Assembly: GCA_947499545.1 (NCBI GenBank)
Contig: CANMOZ010000021.1
Coordinates: forward strand, 1-64,000
DNA length: 64,000 nucleotides
Direction of reading: 5' to 3'
Source of the DNA: an uncultured Saccharospirillaceae bacterium
GTDB lineage: Bacteria; Pseudomonadota; Gammaproteobacteria; Pseudomonadales; Oceanobacteraceae
Below the pieces are notes generated by a model. The model was not told the DNA's origin. It ran no database searches and saw only the letters and a list, made by a program, of their open reading frames with translations. The translations under genes were made by a program, and so were the position numbers. This document shows positions 1-9,760 of this stretch, piece by piece (positions within the stretch are counted from its first letter, which is position 1; every line of letters starts with the position of its first letter).

Positions 1-96
1 GTATCAGTGTCTGTATCAGTGTCTGTATCAGTGTCTGTATCAGTGTCTGTATCAGTGTCTGTATCAGTGTCTGTATCGGTGTCTGTATCTGTGTCA
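1..96. repeat. 12-bp in-frame tandem repeat
   Basis: Six perfect copies of the unit gtatcagtgtct (1-72) are followed by two diverged copies (73-96). The array starts at the window edge, so the true copy number is unknown. It lies inside the minus-strand protease gene, where each unit encodes Asp-Thr-Asp-Thr. Unit gain or loss would keep the reading frame and only change the length of the linker. Confidence 0.95.
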
Positions 97-983
97 GTAA
101 TATCTACATTTTGAGTTATGAAATCTCTCAATGCTGCGACATCGGCATAAATGCCACCGTAATTGTAGTTAGCACAGCCTCTACCCCAGCTCACAATCCC
201 CACTTGTATCATGTTTCCACTGCCTTCCCACAGTATAGGTCCACCGCTGTCACCATCACATGAGTCCATTTCTGTTGAGGGGTCGAGGGATGTTGTGCAA
301 AATGCTGGACCTACTGTTCCGTCACCCGATTTATTTCCATTCATATCGTTACAATCTTTTTGTGACATTAATCCGAGCTCGACGCTTCTTAATTTCCACG
401 GATAGTTGCCACCAGTTGCAGACATGTTACCCCAGCCCATAACGGTTAATGCTGTCCCTAGGCCATATTTATGACCACTTGCTGGTGTTGCTGCGCTAGC
501 TTCAGCTTTTAGTGTATCGAAAACGTCGGGCGTAATTAATTCAACTGGCTGTGCATTAGCCACTTCACTGCTTAGCTCCAGCAAGGCAATGTCATGAGCC
601 GTATAGCCAGTATTATCATACTCTGGATGGATAACTATGCTCTGGATAGAGTATTCCTTGCTTTTGTAGTCCGAAGTATCTTTTAAATCATATGCACCAA
701 CGACTACGGATAATTGATTGGGTGTTAGTTTGATGTCAGTGTAGGGTTTGTACATGCAGTGTGCCGCTGTTAAAACCCATTTTTTGTTTATTAAGCTTCC
801 GCCACAGTTTGCTCTATCGTAAGCTGATGTGCCTGGATGTAGGGTTTCATTTTTTGTGATAGCCACCATCCATGGATAAGCGCCTCCAGTTTCGGATCCC
901 CCGATAATTTTTGCAGATGAAACTGCATTCGCTGAAAGCCCACACAATAGCATTGAAAGTATGTATTGACTGCTGATTCTCAT
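1..983 (-). CDS. Secreted trypsin-like serine protease with Asp-Thr repeat linker (3' end outside window)
   Basis: This is an S1 family endopeptidase, expected to be exported. Translation from the ATG at 983 gives a signal peptide (MRISSQYILSMLLCGLSANA), then the mature N-terminus KIIGGSETGG, which is the usual activation-type sequence. The catalytic His is in LTAAHC, the Asp in AHDIALLEL and the Ser in CDGDSGGPIL, so the triad is complete. After the protease domain (about residue 290) the chain continues as a run of Asp-Thr dipeptides encoded by the 12-bp repeat and leaves the window still open. In marine gammaproteobacteria such linkers often lead to a C-terminal domain or a sorting tail such as GlyGly-CTERM, but neither can be seen here. 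The gene is separated by about 490 bases from the next one and looks monocistronic. Confidence 0.93.
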   Translation of the reverse strand, partial: MRISSQYILSMLLCGLSANAVSSAKIIGGSETGGAYPWMVAITKNETLHPGTSAYDRANCGGSLINKKWVLTAAHCMYKPYTDIKLTPNQLSVVVGAYDLKDTSDYKSKEYSIQSIVIHPEYDNTGYTAHDIALLELSSEVANAQPVELITPDVFDTLKAEASAATPASGHKYGLGTALTVMGWGNMSATGGNYPWKLRSVELGLMSQKDCNDMNGNKSGDGTVGPAFCTTSLDPSTEMDSCDGDSGGPILWEGSGNMIQVGIVSWGRGCANYNYGGIYADVAALRDFITQNVDITDTDTDTDTDTDTDTDTDTDTDTDTDTDTDTD

Positions 984-1474
984 TTATACACCCACTGACC
1001 TGATTAAAAAACAGGCTAGATGGTACTTTGATATTATTTTTCTGTTCAATAAATGATCAATATTTATCATGAAAACTAGAGCTTATTCACGATACTTGTT
1101 AGTTTCTGCTAGCTGATAAAGGCGTTAAAAGCGGCCATTTCTTGAGTTTGCCTATATAGGTGAACACTTGCTCGGATTATTTTATGCGTAGCGCTTTAAA
1201 TTCTTGTTCTGGTGCAAATGCATGACGAAACCAGAGGTGACTTATGAAGTTTCTGGGGGATTTTGTGAGGGAGTTGGGAGTAATTTTATATGCTTAAGGG
1301 TGGTATTGCTCCATTCTTGGTCTCTTCTCACAAGCGCAAGACTGTATTGGCTGTGTATTATATCCTTTGATTTGAAAGCGAAAATCAGTGCTTTACTGTG
1401 GGAGAAATGAGCTCTATTGTAGACTTATTTGAGGTTATACAGCATAACGCTGCAATATTTTAAAGATAGTTTTC
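984..1474. other. Intergenic stretch without a supported gene
   Basis: About 490 bases between the protease start and the end of the YcxB-like gene. The only open frame (1204-1410, plus strand, TTG start) has no ribosome binding site and no recognisable protein features. I see no clear terminator or regulatory site. The protease promoter must lie in its first part. Confidence 0.5.
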
Positions 1475-1981
1475 TTATGGTTGGTTTTCTTGGCTCCTAA
1501 TGAACCAATTTTGTAGTTGGGCATATAGTATTTTTGGATTATCAATTTGTCTTTTGGGGATGGTTTTGGCTGTTAGATTGTCAAGCCAGATGTAAATTAA
1601 ATGTCTGTCTTCTGTTATCTCGGTAATTTCCTTCCAGGTGCAATGGATGGTGTCGATATCATTCCATATTTTGACGGTTTGTTCAGATAGAGCGAAATGC
1701 AGTGGCTTATAAAACAAGCCATCCTTGCTCAAGTTTATGCGCTTACTAAATTTTAGTCGATATGTAATGCCTATGATTGAAACGACTAAGAAAGGAATTA
1801 AGATAATAAACCAATCCATAAATCCTATTATATCGCGCGATCTGGTATAGGCAGCTAAATACCCAGCCGCTAAACCAGCAACCATAATGTTGAGTAAGTT
1901 GAGTTCTCGCCAAGTTTCAATTTTATATTGATCAAAGTCTTGTTTCTCTGCTTTTACAGTAAAATTGAGCGTATTCGTCAT
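1475..1981 (-). CDS. YcxB-like membrane protein
   Basis: A 168-residue protein of unknown role. Start chosen at the ATG at 1981 because it has AAAGGG upstream and begins a normal cytoplasmic N-terminus (MTNTLNFTVKAEKQD); an open frame extends 33 codons further to 2080. Residues about 35-85 contain two hydrophobic segments separated by a short charged turn (around SRDIIGF), so a membrane hairpin is likely. The C-terminal 80 residues (FYKPLHFALSEQTVKIW onward, ending with a PKRQIDN motif) resemble the YcxB-like C-terminal domain found in many small bacterial membrane proteins. That assignment is from pattern memory, not a search. It stands alone between two oppositely oriented genes. Confidence 0.7.
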   Translation of the reverse strand: MTNTLNFTVKAEKQDFDQYKIETWRELNLLNIMVAGLAAGYLAAYTRSRDIIGFMDWFIILIPFLVVSIIGITYRLKFSKRINLSKDGLFYKPLHFALSEQTVKIWNDIDTIHCTWKEITEITEDRHLIYIWLDNLTAKTIPKRQIDNPKILYAQLQNWFIRSQENQP

Positions 1982-2331
1982 GTTGCTTAGCCCTTTGTTG
2001 GTTAAATAGCCATAATATACCTTTTTTATGTGGCACAATAAAACGTATTTGAATTTTTTAAGGCTGGTTGCTTTGTTCAAGGTTCTCTAAATTAAAGAGC
2101 AGTAAAGTTCGGTATTGAGTTATCCACTTAAACCTTTCGTCGTTAGAACTATTTTGTATGGCTGGGTGCGATGTGACTTTGCTATTGAGTTTTATGGCTG
2201 GAATGATTTCGCCAATTTGTTAATAGATAGAGGATTTTTAAGAAAAATCATTTCTATAATCACTGGATCCAATTAGATTGGTTTGCCTCTGATCGTTAAA
2301 TGTTAACAAATGTGTTCTTAGGAGAACGTTG

Positions 2332-3813
2332 ATGCTTAAAGCTTGTTTTGTGTTGTTCAGTATCGCGACATTGATGTGCCTGATAGGTTCTAATGCATAT
2401 GCTTTTTCGAAGGCATGTGTTTATTTGCAAGCAGATTCAGTTGGTACAGCCCAAATGCAAGTGGTTTCTGATAATTGGGCATCACGGTGGTCGGTGCCGT
2501 TTGAGGTAGGGCAGACTCAGTGCGTGTCTTTGGATAAGTTAAATGATGAAGATCATTTTGTCGTGCAAGTAAAAGATAAGTCAAATCAGAATACGGTATT
2601 GTGTGCCCCTCATCGAATAGTCAATGTTGAAACTCCGATTTCTGCTGTTTTTATAGCAAATGAGGCTGCACAAGGTGTTCGGTGTTCTAACTTTAATGGC
2701 TCTCAAAAAAACATTCTACAAGCGAAAATTTCGGTTGCTAATGTCCGCCTGACAGTTGAAGAGATAAATCAGTTTAACGATTTGATTGAAGCTCCAGAAG
2801 TTAATGTTAAATTGTCCTCGGTAGAGCAAGAGATGTTGGATGTCGCAAAACAATACCTAGTTGGGACGCTTTCAAAAAAGAGTGCACTTGAACGTTTAAT
2901 TTCGATGGAAACTCAAACGTTAAAATTTGCTTTGGATTCTGATCAGGTACAGGTTTTACGTGAAACTCTTGATGACTACGTACGGTTTGGATTTTTTAGG
3001 GGGTCTGCTTCATTAGAACTGATGGGGCAGCCTTCTGCTTTTGTTGAGCTTAATGATAAGAGCGTTGTTCCTAATACAAGTGCATTAGTCGATTCGCTTC
3101 ATGCTAATGGAACGCCCGTTGTAGCAGTGCTAGGTAAGGCGCGCATAGGAAGCCCTGAAGCTGTACGTGAAGCGATTAAAGTTGCATCAAAAGCAATGGA
3201 TACACTCTATCTTAATCGAGAGGTGGCGTTTGTTACGGGAGGTTATAAGGGAGCGCTTGACGATGTTTATGGTTATACCCGTATTGGGTATGAACGAGCG
3301 AAAGATTTAGAGGCTTATACGTTGGTTGTGGTACCTGAAGCCGGTATTAATGATAGCCATCAATTCGTAGATGCGAAAGATGTATATGGAAAAATGTGGG
3401 GAGACGATACACCAGCCTTGGTAGGGGTTTCTGATGGTGCGATGGTGTTTGCCTGGTATGGTTCTTGGACAAAAATTGAGATTGATACACTGCTTCATCA
3501 AAAAAAGAAGGTGGTGGTCGTTAATCCGTTTCAAAAAGAAGATGAACAAATATTAGAAATCAAAATGAAAAAAGGAATAGTGAAAAGTTATCGTAACCCT
3601 GAAGTTGCAGCCCAAGCATTGCTCAAGCAGCTTCCGGCAAAGGAAGCTTTGAAAGCCTCGGCCCCAAAAGATGTTGATCGCTTGCCGCTCCGTGATGACG
3701 CTTTAAGTGAGGTAGAGTATTTCCCTTTTTCTCGTTGGTCAAAAGAATCCGGGGAGCAAACGGCTACGAGTTTAATCTGTCGTACCGTTCCTTGTGAATC
3801 TGTGTATCCATAA
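2332..3813 (+). CDS. Secreted protein with LOG-like (Rossmann nucleotide-binding) domain
   Basis: A 493-residue protein with a signal peptide (residues 1-25, cleavage near AYA-FSKAC). The ATG at 2332 has AGGAG 8 bases upstream; the TTG one codon earlier is less likely. The N-terminal 120 residues hold four cysteines and look like a periplasmic beta domain of unknown type. Residues about 262-430 look like the SLOG/LOG superfamily: a first strand and loop VVAVLGKARIGS, a TGGYKGALD segment matching the TGGGxGxM loop, and SDGAMVF followed by GSWTKIEID, where cytoplasmic LOG enzymes have PGGxGTxxE. The key glycines of that last motif are partly replaced, so cytokinin-riboside-type hydrolase activity is doubtful. 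LOG proteins are normally cytoplasmic, which makes an exported one unusual. A terminator follows at 3829, so it is a single-gene unit. Confidence 0.75.
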   Translation: MLKACFVLFSIATLMCLIGSNAYAFSKACVYLQADSVGTAQMQVVSDNWASRWSVPFEVGQTQCVSLDKLNDEDHFVVQVKDKSNQNTVLCAPHRIVNVETPISAVFIANEAAQGVRCSNFNGSQKNILQAKISVANVRLTVEEINQFNDLIEAPEVNVKLSSVEQEMLDVAKQYLVGTLSKKSALERLISMETQTLKFALDSDQVQVLRETLDDYVRFGFFRGSASLELMGQPSAFVELNDKSVVPNTSALVDSLHANGTPVVAVLGKARIGSPEAVREAIKVASKAMDTLYLNREVAFVTGGYKGALDDVYGYTRIGYERAKDLEAYTLVVVPEAGINDSHQFVDAKDVYGKMWGDDTPALVGVSDGAMVFAWYGSWTKIEIDTLLHQKKKVVVVNPFQKEDEQILEIKMKKGIVKSYRNPEVAAQALLKQLPAKEALKASAPKDVDRLPLRDDALSEVEYFPFSRWSKESGEQTATSLICRTVPCESVYP

Positions 3814-3828
3814 CAGTGGTATAGCAGG

Positions 3829-3854
3829 AAAACGGCATTTCAAGTGCCGTTTTT
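3829..3854 (+). terminator. Intrinsic terminator of the LOG-like gene
   Basis: Stem aaaacggca (3829-3837) pairs with tgccgtttt (3845-3853) over a 7-base loop and runs into Ts. It lies 16 bases after the stop codon at 3813. Confidence 0.8.
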
Positions 3855-3936
3855 AGCTTTATATTCATTCTAGTCAGTGAAATGTCAATGCTAATGGCCG
3901 CTTTACAAAATGCAAGGCTGCCATTTTGATTGTCGA

Positions 3937-4386
3937 TTAATTGGAAGGTGAGGTGCCGCAATAGCTTTGAGAATTTCCTTTCTCTTCACAAATGAGGATA
4001 GTTTTAATTGCACCTTGGCTGTTAACACCTACCACGTCTGAATGGAAAGGGCTGCCGTCTTGGCGTTTTAGCTCAACGGCTTGCCATTTCACAGTACGCC
4101 ACTTAGCTACTCCCCAATCTGAATCGGCAGGACAATTGCTGGAGGCTTCGCTCAAAATATCTTTCTCTTCATTTACTGTATAGGTTATCTCCCACTGAGG
4201 AACAGTTAGCGTTTCTTCCGAGAGATTTCCACCTTCCCATGAGCATTTAGTTATGACTAAGGTGTTATCATTGTGACCTTGACTCCATTTGACAGTGCCT
4301 TCTGCATTGCTGCAGTACGTTTGAAAAAAAGAAGCGTTAGCAGAAATGCTGAGAAACAATGAAATAGGTAAAACGATTGCTTTCAT
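3937..4386 (-). CDS. Small secreted protein of unknown function
   Basis: A 149-residue protein starting at the ATG at 4386 with a clear signal peptide (MKAIVLPISLFLSISANA, then SFFQTYC). The mature part contains five cysteines (in QTYCSN, TKCSW, SNCPAD, LICEE and SYCGT), suggesting a disulfide-bonded periplasmic or extracellular protein. I recognise no family. It is in the same orientation as the cystatin-like gene that ends with its upstream region 95 bases away, so the two may be co-transcribed, but nothing in the sequence proves this. Confidence 0.75.
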   Translation of the reverse strand: MKAIVLPISLFLSISANASFFQTYCSNAEGTVKWSQGHNDNTLVITKCSWEGGNLSEETLTVPQWEITYTVNEEKDILSEASSNCPADSDWGVAKWRTVKWQAVELKRQDGSPFHSDVVGVNSQGAIKTILICEEKGNSQSYCGTSPSN

Positions 4387-4480
4387 ATATGCGGTGCGTC
4401 CTTATACAAAATCGTAAAATTTTTTATTATGTAAGGGCAATACTTTTAGAAAGTGTTGCCCGCGAAACTGATTGTTTGTA

Positions 4481-4801
4481 TTAGATGTCTTTAATTTCTT
4501 TAATCTGGGGGATGCCATTTAAGTCAACATAGATTGTCACCATGGTTGGGTGGACTTGAGCACCTGGGTAAGAGCCTCTTGCATTGCAGAAGTAACGGTA
4601 ATTTACGCCTTGTACGACTTGAGACGAAACGGCAAGCACTTCATAGCTCTCGCCAACAAACCCATCGAAAGCTCTATCAAAAGCAGCGCTCGCCGAAAGG
4701 TCAATCTCTGTTGTGAATGCGGTCCAGCCACCAGGTAAAGTGTCATCGCTAGCAAACGCAAAGAAAGGGATTAAAACTAGAGATAGAAGTAAGTTCTTCA
4801 T
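4481..4801 (-). CDS. Secreted cystatin-like protein (possible cysteine-protease inhibitor)
   Basis: A 106-residue protein with a signal peptide (about residues 1-17, MKNLLLSLVLIPFFAFA). The mature chain begins SDDTLPGGW and then has SSQVVQGVNYRYFC in the middle. In the cystatin superfamily the inhibitory wedge is made of an N-terminal Gly pair, a central QxVxG loop followed by the strand NYxF, and a second hairpin near the C-terminus. QVVQG followed by NYRYF fits the central motif exactly and PGG fits the N-terminal trunk. The length (about 88 mature residues) also fits a single cystatin domain. That it inhibits papain-type proteases is an inference; a cystatin fold can also be used for other binding roles. 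It is upstream of the unknown small secreted gene on the same strand. Confidence 0.72.
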   Translation of the reverse strand: MKNLLLSLVLIPFFAFASDDTLPGGWTAFTTEIDLSASAAFDRAFDGFVGESYEVLAVSSQVVQGVNYRYFCNARGSYPGAQVHPTMVTIYVDLNGIPQIKEIKDI

Positions 4802-5030
4802 TTAGGTTTCCTTCATATTTATTTTTATAGCCGTATGCCGCCACTAATGCGACCATTGGATTTTGAGCTTATCAAGTAACGTATGCAACCCGTTTAAGCT
4901 CGTGCGTCATTCCATCACCATTTGAATAGTAAACATTTGAACTATATCAATTTTTTGTGTTTATGGCGGATTACGCGGTTATTTTACGAAGAAGTTATCT
5001 TGGTTTAACGAAGGGAGTAATTGGCATGAA

Positions 5031-5049
5031 AGGGCTCTTTATGAGCCCT
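5031..5049 (-). terminator. Probable terminator hairpin after the phosphodiesterase gene
   Basis: Perfect stem agggctc (5031-5037) with gagccct (5043-5049) over a 5-base loop, 18 bases beyond the minus-strand stop at 5068. In the minus direction only a short TTTC follows, so termination may be weak. The rest of 4802-5067 shows no gene. Confidence 0.55.
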
Positions 5050-5067
5050 ATTATTATTGATCTGGAT

Positions 5068-6561
5068 TTAGTAGTAGGGTGTTAGTCTATTGCCTTCCCA
5101 ATAGTATCCATAGGGCTGGGATGTATCTGAATGCCCACTTGATGGCGGAGTGAATTCAAAATGAGCCTGTTTCGCGAAGTGGTCTGATAGATATCGGCCA
5201 ATTAAAATTGGGTATTTGCTTGATCTAACGTTGGTTTGCATACTCATCATAGGAATAACGTTGGAGTAGCTTCGAGTTGGTTGGAGGTGGTCATTCGAAT
5301 ACAGGATGTAATCTAAGGTTCCTGTTTCACTGACGTCAACATGCGTATTTAAACGACCATCATGGCTATGAGGCAGCCAGTAATTATTAAGAAGGTAAGG
5401 CTGTCGTGCATCTAACGTTTGCAATAACTGTGAGTGGCCGGGTCCATCTTCAAAGATATTGAGATCGCCCGCGATTAATACGGGTTGGTCGCTAGGAATC
5501 TGTTTTTGTTGAATAAAATCCTTTAATTCTTGCAGCTGTTTTCCTGTGGAGCTGTTGAAGTTATTGCCATCATTCCAAGTGGTATGGGTAGCAAATAAGT
5601 GATAAAACGTGCCTAATTTATTGATTTTAACGTACCAAACGCCTTTAAATTCAGAATGTATAAAAGATCCGCATGGGCAGTTAGTGTATTTAACGGCTTC
5701 TTTTTCAACAATAGGCCAGCGACTTAAAACAGCAACACCGCCATCATCTTGAAAATCTTGATTATGGGGTTTATTGAGTACGCCTGTTTTGTATGGATGG
5801 GTAGAAGCTAGATTGTTTTCTATATTTCCTAAGAATTCATCATTAAAAGCTTCTTGTAAAACGACAATATCAAAGGGTTTTAGATGCGTGGGTATTTCTT
5901 TTGCCCGGTCAGTAGCGCCATTAGCTGCATGTCGAGGCATCCATATGTTGTACGTTAAAATATCGAGAGAGTTTGAATTATAGAGATCACTGCTCTTTGT
6001 ATAGTTTTCTGGTAGATCCTGATTCAGTGTTAAATAAATTCTATCATCGCCAGTTCCGCGATTATACTGCCTGTATTGTGCTTGAATGTATTTGCCATTC
6101 TCTAGACGAAAAGTAAATTTTTTGGTGTTGTAGTTGTCTGTGAAGCTGCTTTGATATGAATTGTCTGGGCCTTTGATGCGTGTGGAGATACTGCTTCCTG
6201 AACATGGCCACCATGAGCATCCGACCAGTCGAGTTGTTAGTACAATAGGTTTATTTCCAATGGTGATACTTGTATCAAATTCATAAGCTTTTCCATAGCC
6301 TAACCCTGTATTTCGATTGAAATTTGCAACAGGGTTGTTGACTTTATCAAAGTCTCCATTTCTTGGTGAAAGCGTTTGGCTGTAATTTTTCCAATGCTGG
6401 GTACCAAGCCCTCCCAGTGTGTTAACTGTATTCACCTGTAAGTGATAATCGGTATTGTTTCCAACGTAAACCAGGGTTTCGGAAGCCGCATTGAATGATG
6501 TTAAGAGTGATGAGAGGATTAGAAAAAATGCTGGATTTGGGGTCTTTTGTTTGCATTGCAT
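5068..6561 (-). CDS. Secreted sphingomyelinase-type phosphodiesterase (EEP superfamily)
   Basis: A 497-residue exported protein expected to hydrolyse sphingomyelin or a related phospholipid to a ceramide-type product and a phosphorylated headgroup. Signal peptide at residues 1-27 (SSLLTSFNAASA-like end). Residues about 200-475 form the endonuclease/exonuclease/phosphatase fold: LDILTYNIW (metal-site Asn), VVLQEAF (metal-binding Glu), LFATHTTW, IAGDLNIFED (Asp and Asn), GTLDYILYS and the terminal LSDHFAKQAHF (catalytic Asp-His). This pattern is closest to bacterial neutral sphingomyelinases. The 170 residues before the catalytic domain are an extra beta-rich region with a CSWWPC motif, absent from short sphingomyelinases. 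A short aromatic tail follows the SDH motif. Substrate choice is inferred from family resemblance. Confidence 0.85.
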   Translation of the reverse strand: MQCKQKTPNPAFFLILSSLLTSFNAASETLVYVGNNTDYHLQVNTVNTLGGLGTQHWKNYSQTLSPRNGDFDKVNNPVANFNRNTGLGYGKAYEFDTSITIGNKPIVLTTRLVGCSWWPCSGSSISTRIKGPDNSYQSSFTDNYNTKKFTFRLENGKYIQAQYRQYNRGTGDDRIYLTLNQDLPENYTKSSDLYNSNSLDILTYNIWMPRHAANGATDRAKEIPTHLKPFDIVVLQEAFNDEFLGNIENNLASTHPYKTGVLNKPHNQDFQDDGGVAVLSRWPIVEKEAVKYTNCPCGSFIHSEFKGVWYVKINKLGTFYHLFATHTTWNDGNNFNSSTGKQLQELKDFIQQKQIPSDQPVLIAGDLNIFEDGPGHSQLLQTLDARQPYLLNNYWLPHSHDGRLNTHVDVSETGTLDYILYSNDHLQPTRSYSNVIPMMSMQTNVRSSKYPILIGRYLSDHFAKQAHFEFTPPSSGHSDTSQPYGYYWEGNRLTPYY

Positions 6562-6899
6562 AAAAGGTGTCCTCAGCAGGCTACAGCCAGTAGCTCCTGA
6601 GTGTGCAAATTATGACGTTTTAAAACTGTTTCTGTTTGGTGAGATTCTGTAACCCAATGTAGTGCCGATAATTACTTTCGGGTTTTCAGTGGGTTAAAAA
6701 TGGGTTGCTAAGTCATTACCAATATGCATTGATTGAAATGTGAAAAGAGTCACAAGTTGAGTTTGGGTTGTAAGTAATGATTAATTCAATGCCGCTTGAG
6801 AAAAGATTAAACAGAACGAATTGGGGGCGTTATATTGGCCTGTTTTCACGAATGCACCTCTAGCAAGAGGTGCATAATATAGATTTTCCTTGCATGTAT
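6562..6899. other. Intergenic region between chiA and the phosphodiesterase gene
   Basis: No gene seen in 338 bases. It must carry the promoter of the phosphodiesterase gene. The only clear structure is the hairpin at 6852-6875 next to the chiA stop. Confidence 0.5.
6852..6875 (-). terminator. Hairpin downstream of chiA
   Basis: Perfect 10-bp stem atgcacctct / agaggtgcat with a 4-base loop, 25 bases beyond the chiA stop. There is no long T run in the minus direction, so it may work with Rho or as an mRNA-stabilising end. Confidence 0.55.
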
Positions 6900-8645
<1,746 letters not shown>

Positions 8646-8809
8646 TTATAAAGAAATCATGAAGCAAGGGGAATTGTTTGCCGCATTTATACAATATAGA
8701 TTCTGCTCGGAATAGTTACGTGCGAAACTGTCCGAGTTCGGTAATGGAGTTTATGTGTATTAATGAGACTGGTTTTGGATGCGTGTTTTCTATTTAGGAG
8801 TGAAGTTTT

Positions 8810-8854
8810 ATGTGTGAAATTTGTGTTGCAGGTTTTGTAGGTAATGCTTTCTAA
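8810..8854 (+). CDS. Possible 14-codon peptide preceding a terminator
   Basis: ATG at 8810 with a strong TTTAGGAG site (8793-8800 region) opens a 14-residue frame, MCEICVAGFVGNAF, ending TAA at 8852-8854. The stop lies inside the left arm of the intrinsic terminator at 8843-8889. There is a further small inverted repeat ctcgga/tccgag around 8706-8737 upstream. No plus-strand gene is nearby: gloC and chiA both run on the minus strand. It could be a true micropeptide, a leader-type regulator, or a small RNA with an accidental frame. Function unknown; the ribosome binding site and terminator placement are the only evidence. Confidence 0.35.
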   Translation: MCEICVAGFVGNAF

Positions 8855-8889
8855 GAAACGGCAAGTCGTCACCTAGAAAGCATTTTTTT
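8843..8889 (+). terminator. Plus-strand intrinsic terminator between chiA and gloC
   Basis: Stem aatgctttcta (8843-8853) pairs with tagaaagcatt (8874-8884) and is followed by a run of seven Ts that overlaps the gloC stop codon. The T run is on the plus strand, so it terminates plus-strand transcription, although neither neighbour gene is on that strand. Confidence 0.7.
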
Positions 8890-9535
8890 ATCCTTTCGTA
8901 AAATCGACGACGAAAGGATTCGTTGCTTTTTCGTGACCGATGGTTGTTGTTGGTCCATGGCCGGGTATCACTTGATAGTCATCGCCCAGTGTAAAAAGTT
9001 TATTTTGAATCGAGTTTAGGAGTGTTTCCATATCCCCCTTTGGGAAATCTGTACGACCTATACTCCCCTTGAATAGGACGTCACCCGCGAGGACAAGTTT
9101 TGCTTCATGGTTAACGAGTACAACGTGACCAGGGGTATGCCCAGGGCAGTGAAGCACATCAAGCGTTAGGTTGCCTACCGTAATTACGCTGGCTTCTTCG
9201 AGCCATTGGTCTGGCGCAAAAGTCGCCACTTCTTTTAGCTGTAACATGGCAGCTTGCTGGGGCAATATTTGAAGCCAAAAATCATCATCTTTGTGTGGCC
9301 CAATAATGGGGACTTGGAATGTTTTTGATAGAGATAATGCGCCTCCTACATGATCAAGATGCCCATGTGTCAGTACAATTTTCTTAAGTGTCATTTGAGT
9401 GGCTTTGATCTTGTCAATGATCAGCTCCAGATCGCCTCCGGGGTCTGTGCAGATGCCTTCCATGGTGTCTGAACACCAGATTAAACAACTGTTTTGTTGG
9501 AAGGGGGTGACGGGTGTAATCTCGAATTGGAGCAT
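8888..9535 (-). CDS. gloC: Type II hydroxyacylglutathione hydrolase-like metallo-beta-lactamase fold enzyme
   Basis: A 215-residue cytoplasmic enzyme, colinear with E. coli YcbL (GloC), which hydrolyses S-D-lactoylglutathione in methylglyoxal detoxification. The metal-binding motif THGHLDHVGG is intact, followed by CPGHTPGHV (third His), the bridging Asp in LAGDVLFKGSIGR and the final PGHGP. The length matches the short glyoxalase II type, which lacks the C-terminal helical domain of classic GloB. It starts at the ATG at 9535; a 225-base gap separates it from the next gene, so it is probably transcribed alone. Confidence 0.92.
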   Translation of the reverse strand: MLQFEITPVTPFQQNSCLIWCSDTMEGICTDPGGDLELIIDKIKATQMTLKKIVLTHGHLDHVGGALSLSKTFQVPIIGPHKDDDFWLQILPQQAAMLQLKEVATFAPDQWLEEASVITVGNLTLDVLHCPGHTPGHVVLVNHEAKLVLAGDVLFKGSIGRTDFPKGDMETLLNSIQNKLFTLGDDYQVIPGHGPTTTIGHEKATNPFVVDFTKG

Positions 9536-9760
9536 GTTGCTTCCTTACCTCATGGGACTGGCCTATTAGAATAATCAGTACGCAAGAGGTCAAGCGTTTG
9601 CTATCTGCGAGTAGATATATAGTGACTTGTTTACTCTGTAAGCACTTGTGTAAAAGATAAGGATAGTGGGCGTTATGGACGACTGTGTAATGGTTGTTAA
9701 CAGACTTATGCACACTATCTGTGAGTAAGTTGAGAGGCTAGGGGTTTTGAAGCGATGAGA

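Noticed and set aside
1204-1410. 68-codon frame in the first intergenic region
   Set aside because: TTG start, no ribosome binding site, no domain or signal features.
9414-9713. 99-codon frame overlapping the gloC start
   Set aside because: Shadow frame of gloC with no features of its own.
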